The position numbers and the translations under genes are program-made. Below, one piece after another: positions 24,641-37,534 of a stretch of DNA of 64,000 nt. Positions within the stretch are counted from its first letter, which is position 1; every line of letters starts with the position of its first letter. The stretch is taken from contig CAMPDV010000106.1 in the NCBI GenBank assembly GCA_946699065.1, forward strand, positions 372,001 through 436,000, read 5' to 3'. Under the pieces are notes generated by a model. The model was not told the origin of the DNA and searched no databases. It saw only the letters and a list, made by a program, of their open reading frames with translations. The stretch comes from Loxodes magnus (Eukaryota > Ciliophora > Karyorelictea > Loxodida > Loxodidae).

Positions 24641-24646
24641 AATAAT

Positions 24647-25132
24647 TCAAATGAAGCTTTAAAGTTAATATGCTATATAATTTTATCTATTTTTATTTAT
24701 AAATCTATTAATAAAATTTACCTTTATCATGTATTATTCATTTTAAATTTTTATTATTTTTATGTTTCTTTGTAAATCTTAAGTTATTGACTAATTACTT
24801 GTGATCTTATCCTCGTTCTTTTTATTCGTTATTTTCTTTAGTGCTTTTTTGAAAAAGAACGTGAAGCTTACTATTGTTAAATTATTATTAAATCTTCAGC
24901 TTAATTTTTCATTTAATTGGTTTTAATTAAATTTCATGAAAATTTTTATTTTTTTATCATCAAACTAGTATCTGTTTTATACTTAGAAGTTAATAGGAAT
25001 TTATTTCTTGGCATAACTTTTCTAAAAAAATATGTTTTAAACTTAAGATTTATCATCTTCATATCTACGTTTCTTAATTAATAATAGACATTAATTATCT
25101 CCTCGAATACCACCCCCAAAGCCCAAAGCCAT
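24647..25132 (-). CDS. Hypothetical protein, 161 codons
   Basis: Minus-strand frame from ATG 25132 to TGA 24647. It begins MALGFGGGIRGDNQCLLL, continues KKRRYEDDKSQ and has a basic, N/K/I-rich C-terminal half. The GC-rich Gly stretch stands out from the AT-rich surroundings, which argues for selection. I do not recognise the family. Upstream on the same strand another frame is coding-like (MVENKKRISQYKQAL), so the gene may be longer with a short intron. Confidence 0.4.
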
Positions 25133-25699
25133 TAACTCTTTAACTTAAACCTAAATTTTACACATTTTTATGAATGTTTTCAGAAAGTGCTTATTTGTAT
25201 TAACTGATTCTCTTCTTATTTTCTACCATTTAAAAGAGAAACTTTTACATTCATTAAATTAAAACTTCTTTCTTAAATATTCCAAAAGTTTTAATCATTC
25301 AAAGACTTGAAATATGTTTAAAGAAATTAAAAAATTAGAGGAAAGCTTTTGAAATTTATTAGCTTATGTATCTTTTTCTTTTATAGTTTTAAAATAATAT
25401 TTTATATTTACTTTTATTAATTTTAGAACTCCAGCATTATAGAAATTATTTTAAATGTTTAATAGTTCATAAAGAGAATTAGTACTTATATTTACTTATC
25501 AACATTATTAGTTTTATCCTTTGAGAACTTAATTAAATCAAAGCTCTTAGTTTATTTAATCCATTACTTGGCTTTTAGAGAAATAGCTATTTAGTTTTAT
25601 TAAGGCTTCTTTTATTCCTAGTCAATTATAATTAATATTTTAGAGTCACTTTAGTTATTTTCATTAGTGGTTTTTAAAAATTTTAAGTTTCTGTTTTGA

Positions 25700-27520
25700 T
25701 AGAATTATATGAGATGTATTTAAAAAGGAAATAAGGATAGATAATATATCAATAAAGAAAAGCTAACCTAAAAGGTATATCCTAAGTAGTTAATAATCAT
25801 AATGCGGGAGGTATTAAAGGATTAATATTAGCTAATAGTTCTACTAATATTTTAAATGCCTCTAGACTAGCATTCTGATTATTTAAAGCTTCTATTCATT
25901 AAAGAAATAAAACTTTATTCTTAATTATGAGAATAATTAGATAAGCAGATAGAAGACTTTAAGCTTAGATCTATCTTTAGAAGATATCAAAGTTATTAGC
26001 TTCTTAGGTAATAGATTAAAATAGGAAAAGATATCTTTATCTAAGTAGCGTTAACACTCAAACACTAGTTATCAATAAATTCTTAGGTTTTTATTTTATT
26101 TAATAACCATCATTTTTGGAAGCTAATAAATAACTATTTAGTTATAGAAGTAAATGAAGAATAAAAAAAAGGCTAGATATATAAATTTGGGAAATGGAAG
26201 GATAAGTTAAGTTTCAAATTTAAAAGATAAATATAGCTAATATAAATAATATATAAAAGAGGATACTTAATTCATTCCAATCACTTAAAAGATCATCAGA
26301 AGAAAAACTTTGTTTAAGGATCAGTGTGTGCTCTTAATTACGTTTGTACTAAAATTCTCATTTTATAAAATCTACACTGCTAACTTAAGAAATTTTGTGC
26401 TAATGCTTTATTTAAGATTCTATTTTAGTTGATAACTTTGAAAATTGCTATAATTTAAGAGAAAAAGAATAATAAAATATAGATAAAGTATATAAAGCTT
26501 AATTAAATTACCTATTTATAAGGAAGGCTTTGAAACTAAAGGCTAAATAAATGAAAAAAGATAAAAAATTTTATAAAAAAGGGGATTAAGATTTAAGTCC
26601 TAGCTTTGTAGAAAAGGAAAAGAAAAATTCGTTTAAGATTATATCAAAACTTTCTCATCAATCTTAAATTCAATCTCTCTTTTTCTCTATTATAAGAATA
26701 AAATACATAAAGTAATAAGCTTTCAACTAATATAGGGTATAATAAAGCAGATTATAAACAAGCTTTTGCTTTTAGATTGAATGTTTAAAGCAGAGCTAGA
26801 AAAGTAATAACTAGAAATAATTAAAATTTAGAAGAAGCAAACTTAGCAGATCTAATTAGAAAACAAATAAAGATAGCATGAGTTTATGAACTAACTAGTA
26901 GATGGTTAGGTTAAGTTTTTAAATCGTCTTTAAAATAATGAAATACCAATGCGTAATAGCTTATATTCAATTCTAGATTTAAGAAAAAATTTATTTAAGA
27001 GGAAATACTTTATAAATTATAAATAGCATGAACTGATTTATATTAGATCTTCAATGAAATATTAAGTAAATTAAAGCAAACTTAATTAAATTCGAAGGAA
27101 GTGAAAAATCATGCTTACCATTATTTTATTTTTTTGAGTAAATTTCTATATTTAAGGAAACTGTAGCTGAAATTTAGGTTTATTCTAGTCATTCAAAAAT
27201 CTAAAAATGGCATAAATACAAAGCTCTTTTATTTGAATTTTTCTTACAAGTAAGCAAGAATAAAAGTATCCCAAGTCAGATTCAAAAATTTAATTAACTA
27301 AAGCTTTTGTTATGGTAAAAAATCAATTGCACCTAGTAAAAGAAATCTATTTCATACCTTTCAACTAAAATAAAAAGAGTAAGCAAAAAAGGAAAAATAA
27401 AAAATAGGATTCAACAAAAAATTAATTAAATAGAAGCATCTTCAAGAGATATAAAATAATGATCTCTGTTAGGTTTATGAATATAAAATGAAGAGAAATG
27501 AACATAAATAAAATATTATA
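25700..27520 (+). other. Coding-like region, frame unresolved
   Basis: The plus strand is A-rich and several frames give protein-like sequence, the best from about 26640 to 27490 (for example KAELEKQQLEIIKIQKK and FLNRLQNNEIPMRNSL, ending in RFMNIK before a TGA). No domain is recognised, so boundaries and frame are uncertain. It lies about 100 bp upstream of the B-box/Kelch gene on the same strand. Confidence 0.35.
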
Positions 27521-27586
27521 TTATAATTTAAAATTTGTTTGTTTACTTGAAGCTTATCGATTGATTTTATGCAAACTTATATAAAA

Positions 27587-29581
27587 ATGAAATAATAATC
27601 TAATCACTAAAAAATCTTAAGCTATTAAAATCAATTTATCCAGGATAAATAGAAGATAGAAAATAGCTCTAATTTCTAAGCAGGAAACTTTTGTTAAGAT
27701 TTAAAAAACTTAAGATTTAATTAATGGCTTTAATAGTGTACAGTCCATTGCTTACCAAACATTTATGTCTGCAAAGATCATTTCCTTCTATTTTGCTAAA
27801 GATGCTCGTTTGAAGTTCATAAAAATTGCAAATAATTAGTAACTTTAAAGCAATTATTCTACCAATTAGAGTAAAGCTAGAATTAACTGTCCAGCAATAC
27901 TTAAAATAATGCTTCATAGCCGTAGTAAGAAAGTGAAGAAGTAGATTTATGCTTGGCATTATTATAACGATAAATGATAAATTAAAATATGAAAATTGGG
28001 CAATAAAGCTCAGAACTGCAAAAGTAAATTTAGATAATTGCTAAATTTATTTCATAAAATTGGACTAAAAGTTATAAGTTATAAATAATAAAATACCAAG
28101 AATTAAAATAAAAGCTAGAAAGACAAGCTTAAAGTGCTTAACGAAAGAACAAGTATTATGAGATGCAAATGGAGTAGACTGGATAAAAATATTTTTAAAC
28201 TTAATCAGCTGGAATTGAAGTTAAAGATAAAATAACTCATTTATAAATCCCCGATGAAATTTCAAATGAAGATATATTTGGTATTATATTTTAAAATCTG
28301 ATGAGAGACAAAGATCTTCCTGCACTTAAGAAAGAATAAGTAGATAATTTGGAAATAAGGCAGCTTCAGGATGAAAATAATAAGTTAAAAATAAAGTGTG
28401 AAGAATATTTAGTTTAAAAGCAAACCTTTGCTTATAATTATTAAAATTTAGAGACTCAAAAATGTGAAGCTTAGCTTTTATATTAATAACTCAAAGAAGA
28501 ATAAAAGCAGAGGACTTAAAAATTTAAAACATAATTTCAAGAATTTTAAATTGAAAAAAAGTAAATGCAAATAGAAAACTAGAGATTGAAAATTGAAAAT
28601 GAAAACTTAATTAAAGTAAATAGGTAGAAAGATGAAACTATAAGAAAATTGCAAATCTAAATATAGTAAGTGTAGGAGGATTTAAAAAATGAAAGCTAGG
28701 AGTTCAAAAATTTTAAAGATAATCCTTATAATTAATCGTAGATTAAAAGAAGAAAAACGAATTTTCAAAACGAATTTAGTAATTATTAAATTATTAGATT
28801 TGGAAGCTAAAATTTACTTAAATTCAATTTCCAAACTCAGAGTTATAACTAATTGGATTTAAATATCCAACCCATTAAGGATAATTTTACCTACTCCTAT
28901 TAAATAAATGATTCGCAATTAATTTTAGCAGGAGGATTCGGCAGTGATTAGAACGACCTCTTGAAGATAAACAACAACTAAGAAGTAGAGTACTTTAATT
29001 TAATCCATCCTAGGAAATATACTACTATAGTACACGATAATCTTCAAACTGTTTTCGTAATAGTTGGAAGAAGTTTAGAATAAAGCAATGTAATGACAAA
29101 CAAATGCGAAATGTTTAATATTTAGAACCATAAGTAAGATGAAATAGCTAACCATATTTTTTCAAGTGGATTGAGTGGGATGAGCTATGCTCATAGTCTC
29201 GTTTTTACCTTTGGAGGTTCCTTTGGAAATTGTACTAATAAAATTTGCTTCTATGACATGTTCAATAATAGCTGATTCCTGTTTTAAAGGGACATACCTA
29301 GGAGTGCATAACATTGCTCTGCTTAATTCTCAACAGATTCTGATTCAATTTTTTTGTTTGACAAGAGCAATAATTTACAAAACACATTAATATTTGATTT
29401 CAAAGATAGCAAAGTGCATGGCAAATAATTTCCTTTCATAAACGAAAACAAGTAAGCGGCTTGGTTCAATCCAATTTACTAAAGATAAAAAATATTTATG
29501 TTCGATCGCTTTGAAGATTTATATTCCTATGACATCAAGTTAAAGGAGTGGATTAAGCAAGATAAAAGACTTAATGCATGA
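27587..29581 (+). CDS. B-box, coiled-coil and Kelch-repeat protein
   Basis: A single 664-codon frame to the TGA at 29579. Residues about 45-80 hold a B-box-type zinc finger: CTVHC, then VCKDHF, FCQRC and FEVHKNC, the C-x2-H..C-x2-D/H..C-x2-C..H-x2-C layout. A long coiled coil spans about residues 150-400 (QLQDENNKLKIKCEEYL and LKIENENLIK are typical). The C-terminal 250 residues show Kelch-like blades: ILAGGFGS, NKCEMFNIQN, FTFGGSFGNC, ICFYDMFNNSW with W as TGA, LYSYDIKLKEW. The order resembles TRIM-like adaptors without a RING; B-box and Kelch parts usually mediate protein binding, often in ubiquitin ligase complexes. No intron is needed. Confidence 0.8.
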
Positions 29582-31150
29582 TTCATATATAAATATATAC
29601 TTATAAATTCTTATTTCTACTCATTTTAAATCTTTCTCTAACCCAAAATTATTATAATATCTTCTGTCGATTTAAATACATTATAAATAAACAGCCTATT
29701 ATCTATTTTATAGATTGCTTTTATCTTTAGACTGCTTTTTATATTAGTGCATTTAAAATCAAAGGGGTACTTTACTTTCTTATAGCATGGCTAATCATTT
29801 TTCTTTAGTAATTATATTAGTTTTTTTTATGATGATAGCTCTATATTATAATAAGTTTAATTATTATATTCTAAGCAAATATTTCAATCACTTAGCTTAT
29901 ATTTCTAGGAATCAATTTTTAAATAGTAGCATCTAAGTTAATCCAATCTATAAGAGGAAATAGAAGAAGATTCTGTTAAATAATTAAAATTAAGATATAA
30001 CGAGCAAGTTAATTGTTTAACCTTACTTCTCTCTTTTGATATCCTTTAAGTTTTTATCACTCTTAGTGGAAACATAAATTATCACCTTACTTTAAATTTG
30101 AGTTGATTAACTAGTCTTTATGAAAATAAATTTATTTATAGCTGCAAGTAGAAATTATAAAATAAAAGAAAAGTCTTTTAACTCTAAATATCAATTGCGT
30201 TATAATCAAATTATATAAAGTACTAAGTACAGTTGTTCTATTACTATTTAGACTTAAGTTAATTTTAAAGTTATTAAAGAATAATTGTTACTAAAAGCAT
30301 TTCGTTTATCAAATTAAAAATTAAGTTGTAAATTAGTTTTTTAAATATCTATTATAAACAATCAAAGGGTAATAATAAAATAGATTAGAATCTTATTGTT
30401 CTTGCTTTATACTTACCAAATCCTGAAAAAATAATCTTAAGGCATTTATTATTTTAATATGCTATAAGTTTATATCATTTTTAATAGCTTTATTCTATTT
30501 TTCCAAATTAAAAGCTTTTAAACTATTTTTATATTTAGTTTACCTTACATAGTGAAATTAGAAGTTATTTAATTAAAGTTAATGAGACTGTATTTGACAA
30601 ATTTTTGTTCTATTTAGAGAACTTACAAATACAGTTATAAATAGAATTAGGCTATTTGAACTTTTATTATTTCCTTAAATGATTTTTATATTCAAAACTC
30701 TTTAAATTTATATTGGCTTTAGTTACTCTTTTAAATTGGTGAATTAGAGGATTAGCAGTTTAAATTATAAACATTCATTATGATTTTTAGCTTACCTTTA
30801 TTTATCTATTAATATCGTTTTGCTTCTAAAAGTTATTAAATGAATATATTCATAAAATATCTTTAGGAATGATAAATTCTGAAAAGTTACTAGAGAAATA
30901 ATAAAATATCTCTTACAATTTTCTTTTACTATTCAATCTTATTATTATCTCATGATAGTGATAATCTAACTATATATCAATCATTATCAAATCTTACACT
31001 ATTTTCTTTCTTTATTGATTATAGTTTTGATGAAAGTTAGTTACCTAAGTTTATTTCATTAAAATCTAAGCATAAACTTATCTATTTCCCTATTTAGTAG
31101 TTTTTACCAATTTTTTCTAACTTTTCTATAAAGAAACTTTTTTAATTATT
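29582..31150. other. AT-rich spacer
   Basis: T-rich on the plus strand with patches of A-rich sequence. No domain or repeat recognised; unrecognised short genes cannot be excluded with this code. Confidence 0.3.
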
Positions 31151-31153
31151 TTT

Positions 31154-31900
31154 ATGGTTATTCAAACTAAGAAGGTTATTAAGATAGGCAAACGAAATAA
31201 TGAAGGAAAATAGCTTAATTTTTTAATTTGTATGAATTGCATTGATAAATGTATGAAAATTTAATTATAAAAGCTTCTTGATAAATATTTCGTTCCACAG
31301 TGGAAAAAATTATTAAAAGAATTAACTTTAAGCTTAACAAATAATTTATCGTGAACGTTTATATTCTCCTTCTGCTAATTAAATTCGTTCTTTAATTATT
31401 TACTAAGCAGATTTAAAGCATTTTGTTAAGTTTAATGTTTATTAGTAATAAAAAGAATTTAGAAGAGAAAAAAGCACAAAACTGTATAAAACAGCTAAAG
31501 ATAAAAAAATTTTAGCCATATGAACTTAAACTAAATGATTTTATATATAAAGCTAAAAGAAATTCCATAGTAGATATTATTTTAAAATAAGTTATAATCT
31601 CATATGATATTAATTTCCATAAGTCAAAGTATATATCAGTTCCATTTTTCAAAATTGCTTGATTTTATAATCTCGATGCATATATATAATTCAAATGTCT
31701 TGCTTGTAATTACTAATAAATTTAAAATAATTTAAAGTTTATAATTCTGAATAAAGTTTGCTTCTATGATTATTTTTTAAATAAAATTGTCTATTCTCCT
31801 TCAAAACATTTATTAAAGTTTAGCTATATAAATTTCAAAGTTTCCTTATCAAATGTAGTATACTTATTTACTATTAAGGAAATTATTTATAATCTGATAT
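31154..31900 (+). other. Possible small gene(s), unresolved
   Basis: An ATG at 31154 opens a 66-codon frame ending in TGA at 31352 (contains CMNCIDKC and YFVPQWKKLL). An overlapping frame from about 31280 to 31850 is also coding-like (RERLYSPSANQIRSL, KLYKTAKDKKILA). They could be two exons of one gene with a short intron. No family recognised. Confidence 0.3.
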
Positions 31901-32049
31901 TATTATATATTAAGCTTTGAATATTTAGTAGAGCATTCTATTTTATTTATTCAATTAATTATTTACAAAGAAGTATCTTCATTTGTAATAATGATGCTGA
32001 GAAACTTTAGTTGGTATAACTTTTTTGTTTGTCTGAAATTCTTAAACTA

Positions 32050-33830
32050 CGATGAGTTTTTTAATTAAATTGCTTTAGAAAAATAGCAAGAAAAGAATAA
32101 AGCTCTTTTTATTTATTGTAAAGATCTTTTAGGCCAAAAATTATATATACCTAAAAAAGAAAATAAGATTTGGCTTGCAAATAAAAACTTGACAAATTAT
32201 AAAAAATTTTTCTTAATTTCACTTTTGAAATTTATTTGTATGCTTTGCTTCAGAAATATTTTTGATTCTATCTCTTTTTTCTTTTTGCTTGTAAACATTT
32301 TCTCTTTAATTTTTTCTGTTGCTCTTTATTGATAAAATCATTTAAATTTATTTATTTATATCAAAATATCTATCTTCCGGAGAAAAGCATTCTAAGTGTG
32401 AATTCTATTTTTTGCTTGATTTCTGCTTCTTATTTTTACGCAAGGTTTCATTGATTTTTTTAGAGCATCTTTTTTCTAAACTAGTCAGATTTGAAGGAAT
32501 TAGAACTGATATTTATGAATCAAATTTTAAGAAATCTAAGAGATTGCTTTATTTTCTTTCTAGATGTTCGCTCTCTTTGACTTTTAAAGCTTATTTATTT
32601 AATAGATTTATACTCCTAAGATTCCAAATTTTTTTGTCGATACCTTTTAATACTTATTGTATTATGTCTTCTTCCAATTATTATATCTCTATTAAATAAT
32701 TGAAGTAGATTGCTAAGCTTTTATTTCTTTTTCTTTTGATTTGCTTGAACTACTTTTTAGTTTTTTTATGAAAAGTTATAATCAAATTTGTGAGATTTCT
32801 TTTCCTAATATGTAACTATTTAATAATGCAAAGTTCTTGCAGGATTTTCTTTTAATAACTATATATTTTCAGAAGGAATAATTTCTCTCTCTAATCCTTT
32901 TGCTACTAGTTTTAAATTTAGTTAGCATCCTTGTTTATCTAAAATTATTCTGAATCCAAAGAAAAAGATATTAAATAGAAGCTGATTCTGGCTATAGAGC
33001 CTAAAATATTTCTATAGCTTCAATATTTTTATCATCTACGATTAATTATTAATCACGAATGAATTTGCATTATCAATTAGACCTAGTTTAAAGTTAAGGC
33101 TTTTACCATTTTTTGGACTACTTAAACTGGAAAAAGCCCCTGAGTTGTGTTTTTTGTAGTATTTGATTGTTATTTGCCTAAGATGATAAGTAGATATATA
33201 TTTCTACTATAGAATCACCAGGTGAAAGATATGCTTGAGAGTTAAAATACATCCATTTTACTCAAATCTAATAGCAATATCTTTTTGATATTGCTTTAAA
33301 CCTGCAAACGCTAAAAAAACGCAGTTTCTGTTTCAATGAATGCAGTGTTATGTAAAGGACCATTTAAAGGACTGATAATTATAAGCATAAAATAATTAGA
33401 GCTTTAACTTATGCCTCAGGTATATTATTGTACTGAATTGCAAGCTTTTTTTCTTTAATAAAGTTTCCATATTTAATATAGCTAAAATTTTTCTGGAATA
33501 GCAATAAATATAATATCTTCTTAATTATCCGCTCTTGATTTATATTTATTTGCTTGTTCTGCAAATAGATACACAAGTGTGAATATATTTCAAAGTCATT
33601 AAAAACAATCAGCTTTGGAAAATAAAACTGCTTAGTTATAAATCTGATGTTTTTGTGATAGTTTGAGAAGGAATAAAAATTAAGATTGATAGTTTTATAT
33701 TTCATTAGGAGCAATAACTAATACTAGATATTAAGCATCTTTGCTTTAATATCTAAATCAATCAAACCAGAAACTTTATTTTCTACAAAATGTAACAAAC
33801 TTAAGTGAACAATTATAGCTTTTCATATTA
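32050..33830 (-). other. Coding-like minus-strand locus, weak two-component-like matches
   Basis: Several minus-strand frames look coding. One near 33540-33620 (VFNDFEIYSHL, then LQNKQININQERI) resembles the linker after a histidine-kinase dimer domain. Another near 33000-33060 (QLIVDDKNIEAIEIFQAL) resembles the first strand of a response-regulator receiver. Further down, LKGIDKKIWNLRSI and LERKQSNLLDFLKFD are charged and protein-like. No H box, ATP-binding G box or receiver phospho-Asp block is convincing and the frame changes several times, so either there are introns or this is a decayed gene. Confidence 0.28.
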
Positions 33831-34139
33831 TAGAAACGATAATAACAAATATTTAAGCCACGAGAAAAAATGACAATTGCAAACCTTTATCAGGATAAGT
33901 ATATCATTATGCTAAGAAATTGGATGTATAATAGCTTTGTAAGATTCAAAGCTATAAAAAAAGACCCTTTTAAAAATCTAAAATTCACTATCTGCTTAGT
34001 CCATTTAGAAATAAAAATACGCTTTTCCAGCAATGCAATACATATAAGTAGCTCCATAGTTTTTTATCAACCATTTGATATAATTAAAGCTTTTTATATA
34101 GGCAGAAATCAAGGAGCAATCCATCAGATAGTTTAATGA

Positions 34140-36970
34140 TAAAGAAACTTTTAAAATTTAACTAATTTAAAATTTATTTCTTTAATTATTCTTTTATTAA
34201 GATATCTATGAGAAGATTCCAGACATATCATTAATAAATTTTTGGATTAAAATTTTAAATAGATAGCAAATATTTTCTTCACTTATATAATATTTCTTGA
34301 CTTTATTTCTTTTTTTAAACTTTTAATTCGAGATCTTAAATTAATCAACTGATACTCGAAAGAAAGTTTAAAGAAACCAAATTAAAATTATCTGGCGTGA
34401 AATTTATTTTAATCTCTATTTAATTAAAAATAAGTTTAGAATACAATCTTTTCTTCAGGTTTACTTACTTTGATTATAGTAGTTCTTTTAATTATTTATA
34501 TTAAGTGTTCATATCTTTGCTTTACATTTAGCATTCTAATTTTTTATTTTTCTCTTTCTATTGATATAATTTTAACTTTTACTTAAATCCCTTCTCTTTT
34601 GATATCAACAAATGAACTAATTGTTAACTTACCTTTATTATTTTTAACCATAAAGTTAAGCAGAATCAAAATTAAAGAAAAGATAACTACTTCAGCTTAG
34701 ATACTTGATAATGAAATGATTATTATTTTAAAGTGATGGATACTTTAACTTTCTTCTCTTCATATTTCTATTTATATCTTAGTTATTGGCAATCAGTTAT
34801 TATCACTTCTATTTCTTTTTCTCCTTTATTTTTAGATAGTACTTGATAGTTAAAAAGCTTTAATTAAGTATCGGATTATTCTCTTAGTATATATTTACTT
34901 TAACTTTTTAAATTTGCTTTATAGAAAATAAAAGGATCTAGATATATCAGAATGGACATTCATAAAGAAAGGCTTTAAATAGTAAAATTAATTATATGGA
35001 CAAAACTTCTCACTCAAAGCTCTGACTCTAAAATTATTTTAAACTGAAGTAAACAAATTTAATAATATAAGTGAGATAAGAGTAGAAAGAGTGTCTAAAT
35101 CAAAAATAATTGACTTATATATAAGTTTATTTATACAGTTTAACTTAAAGCTTCTATAAATAACCCTAAATTGTTTAAAACTATACAAGACTAGCTAGAA
35201 AAGAGAAAAATTAAAATAAAGGAACAAAGCAAGATAAATGTTTATTCATAAAAGATAATTATCTAAAGCTTTTTTATCTAACTAAATTAAATAAATTATA
35301 AAAACGAAAAAGCTTATTAAGACTCTCTTCAATTTCTTTTAAAAGCTGAATTAAATTTTTCATAGATTTAATTATCTTTACTTAAATTATATGTGCACAT
35401 TTTATTAAAAAAATTAAAGTTAATAAAATAGATTGTGATAAAAGTAAAAATATAAGGGTTAGCAAAAGTATAAGCAATAAAAACTATTAAGGTTAAAATA
35501 TATTAAATTAAGATGATAGAGTAGTAATTTATTAATCAATTATGCTTATAAATTAACATATTTATTTTGCTTTTACGCTATACTTTATTGGATATCATGA
35601 ATATATATTTCCAATTTTCATCTTAAATGTAGCTTTATCGCTTTTTGTTTTTTATATTATTAAAGAAATTAAAGGAAAATAAGTTTTGCAAACGAGTTAA
35701 TTTTTTTTTAATTTAATGATGAACTTTTTTAAATAAGTTTGATTAAATAAAAGCGAAATTTTCGATGATTAAAGTCTTATTGAAAAATTTTAACCTTTTT
35801 ATCTTTCTTCCTATTCATTTTCGCTCTAAAATATTTTTTTAATTAAAAAAGGTAATAGAAAAGTTAATTTTCACTATTAATACCTAACCGGTCTAATTTA
35901 TTAAACTTAGTAACTTAAATGTAAATATTCAATTCAAGGATAAATATAACTAGCGAAGATGTTATAACCTTTCTAGTGAAAAATATATTTCAAATTAGCG
36001 GATAAATAGCAATGCTTATATTAAAAGATATAATATATTGGCTTTATCTTCTCATTTTAAAATTTATTTAAATCATTCTTTTTGCTTATTGGGTAAACTT
36101 TTAGCTGATTAAAGTTTATTCTGATATGAAGCTATTACTCATTCTTAAATTAAAAGCTTTTAATTTTATAACTTTAAGTATGCTTTATTAATATTCAGCT
36201 CTAATAGATTAGATCTTTCTAGAAAATTTTTAATCCTTAGCTCAAACTTATTAATTTTAGTCCTATACATCTTATATAATTTCCTAAGATTTGAATAATT
36301 CCAAGAGTATTTTATCTCATTACCTAAAGAAGTCCTTTACTACCTAGTAGGAAAAATAATGGTAGTATTTTAAATTTTTGAGTACTTCACCTTCATTTTG
36401 ACTTTTATAGAAAAAACCTTATTGATTTATCTTAAAAAATATAAAATGTGATGCCTTTATATATATATGATTCCATATAATTAATTAATACAATATATAA
36501 ACTATTTTATACATTCATACTCCATATAGTATAACTAATATTTTATTAGTTTAGTCTGCGTAATCAAAATGATTTAATTTTTTAAGATCAAAGAGAAAAT
36601 ATTACAGTTATCAAAATTTACTTATTTTCTTGGTATTTTAGAATTTCCTTGACATCAACCCTAAGAGATTTTTTACATTAGCGTCATTATTTTAAATTAA
36701 GGCTATTAATTAAGAGGGCTTAAATTTGTCACTTACCTTATATCTTTATTCTATTTACTTATTAATTTTAAATATTTAGGCTAAAATTTACTTTACTTGC
36801 TTAAACTCAAAATATAATAATTTCCTTTTTAGTTCATACATAGTAGCTTAATTTTAGGTATGATTTAATTTATAATCCCCTTCTTTAAATATCTTAATGA
36901 TTTATGAAGATAAACACAACTTTTTCTATATTGTAGTAGCTTAATTAATCAGTTAAGCAAAAATTAAACT
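34140..36970. other. AT-rich tract without a recognised gene
   Basis: Mixed strand composition and long T or A runs. I see no domain, RNA gene, or tandem or inverted repeat. Confidence 0.3.
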
Positions 36971-36979
36971 TGAATTTAT

Positions 36980-37531
36980 ATGCGAAAGTTCATTGAAATT
37001 CAGTTTTTTAGGATATCTTTGATATGCTTTCTTTTTAGTATAGCTGCCTTTCTATTTTCTCTGTCCATATTTATTATCTTTGGCACTACTTCATCAAATC
37101 ACGCTGGAAATATCGAAACAAGCATAAATTACATTATAACATAAAAAGATTAAAATTAAGAAAGTCACTTCAACATATAGCAAGGCCAAAAAAGCTAAGC
37201 ATTAATAGAAAGTTTAGGTTGTAAATACAAAAAGGATGATATATCATTAGCACTAGATATACCACATAAGATAAAGAGAAAATAATATCATTAACATTAT
37301 TTATTGATAAGAATAAATCTAGATATTTAAGTTGCTTGGTATATTGTTTAACTATTTCATGCTAAGAATGATAGGTATAAAGTTTAAGTTGTATCTAGTA
37401 AAAAAATAGTAGGTTATTATTATAGTCATGCTAAAATTATGCAGCTTTTTGATTTGAAAAAAGTTGAATTTAAAGCAGAGGAAAAGAAATATGAAGAGGA
37501 AGAAAAGTTGCAAATTAGATATAGAAAATGA
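36980..37531 (+). CDS. Small single-pass membrane protein, hypothetical
   Basis: 183 codons from ATG 36980 to TGA 37529. An N-terminal hydrophobic segment (LICFLFSIAAFLFSLSIFII, residues about 15-34) looks like a membrane anchor or uncleaved signal. A soluble part follows with EALIESLGCKY-like and QVAWYIVQLFHAKNDRYKV blocks, then an acidic, lysine-rich tail (KAEEKKYEEEEKLQIRYRK). It needs no intron, the stop is the only TGA, and AT-rich non-coding DNA resumes at once. The family is unknown. Confidence 0.55.
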
Positions 37532-37534
37532 TAT

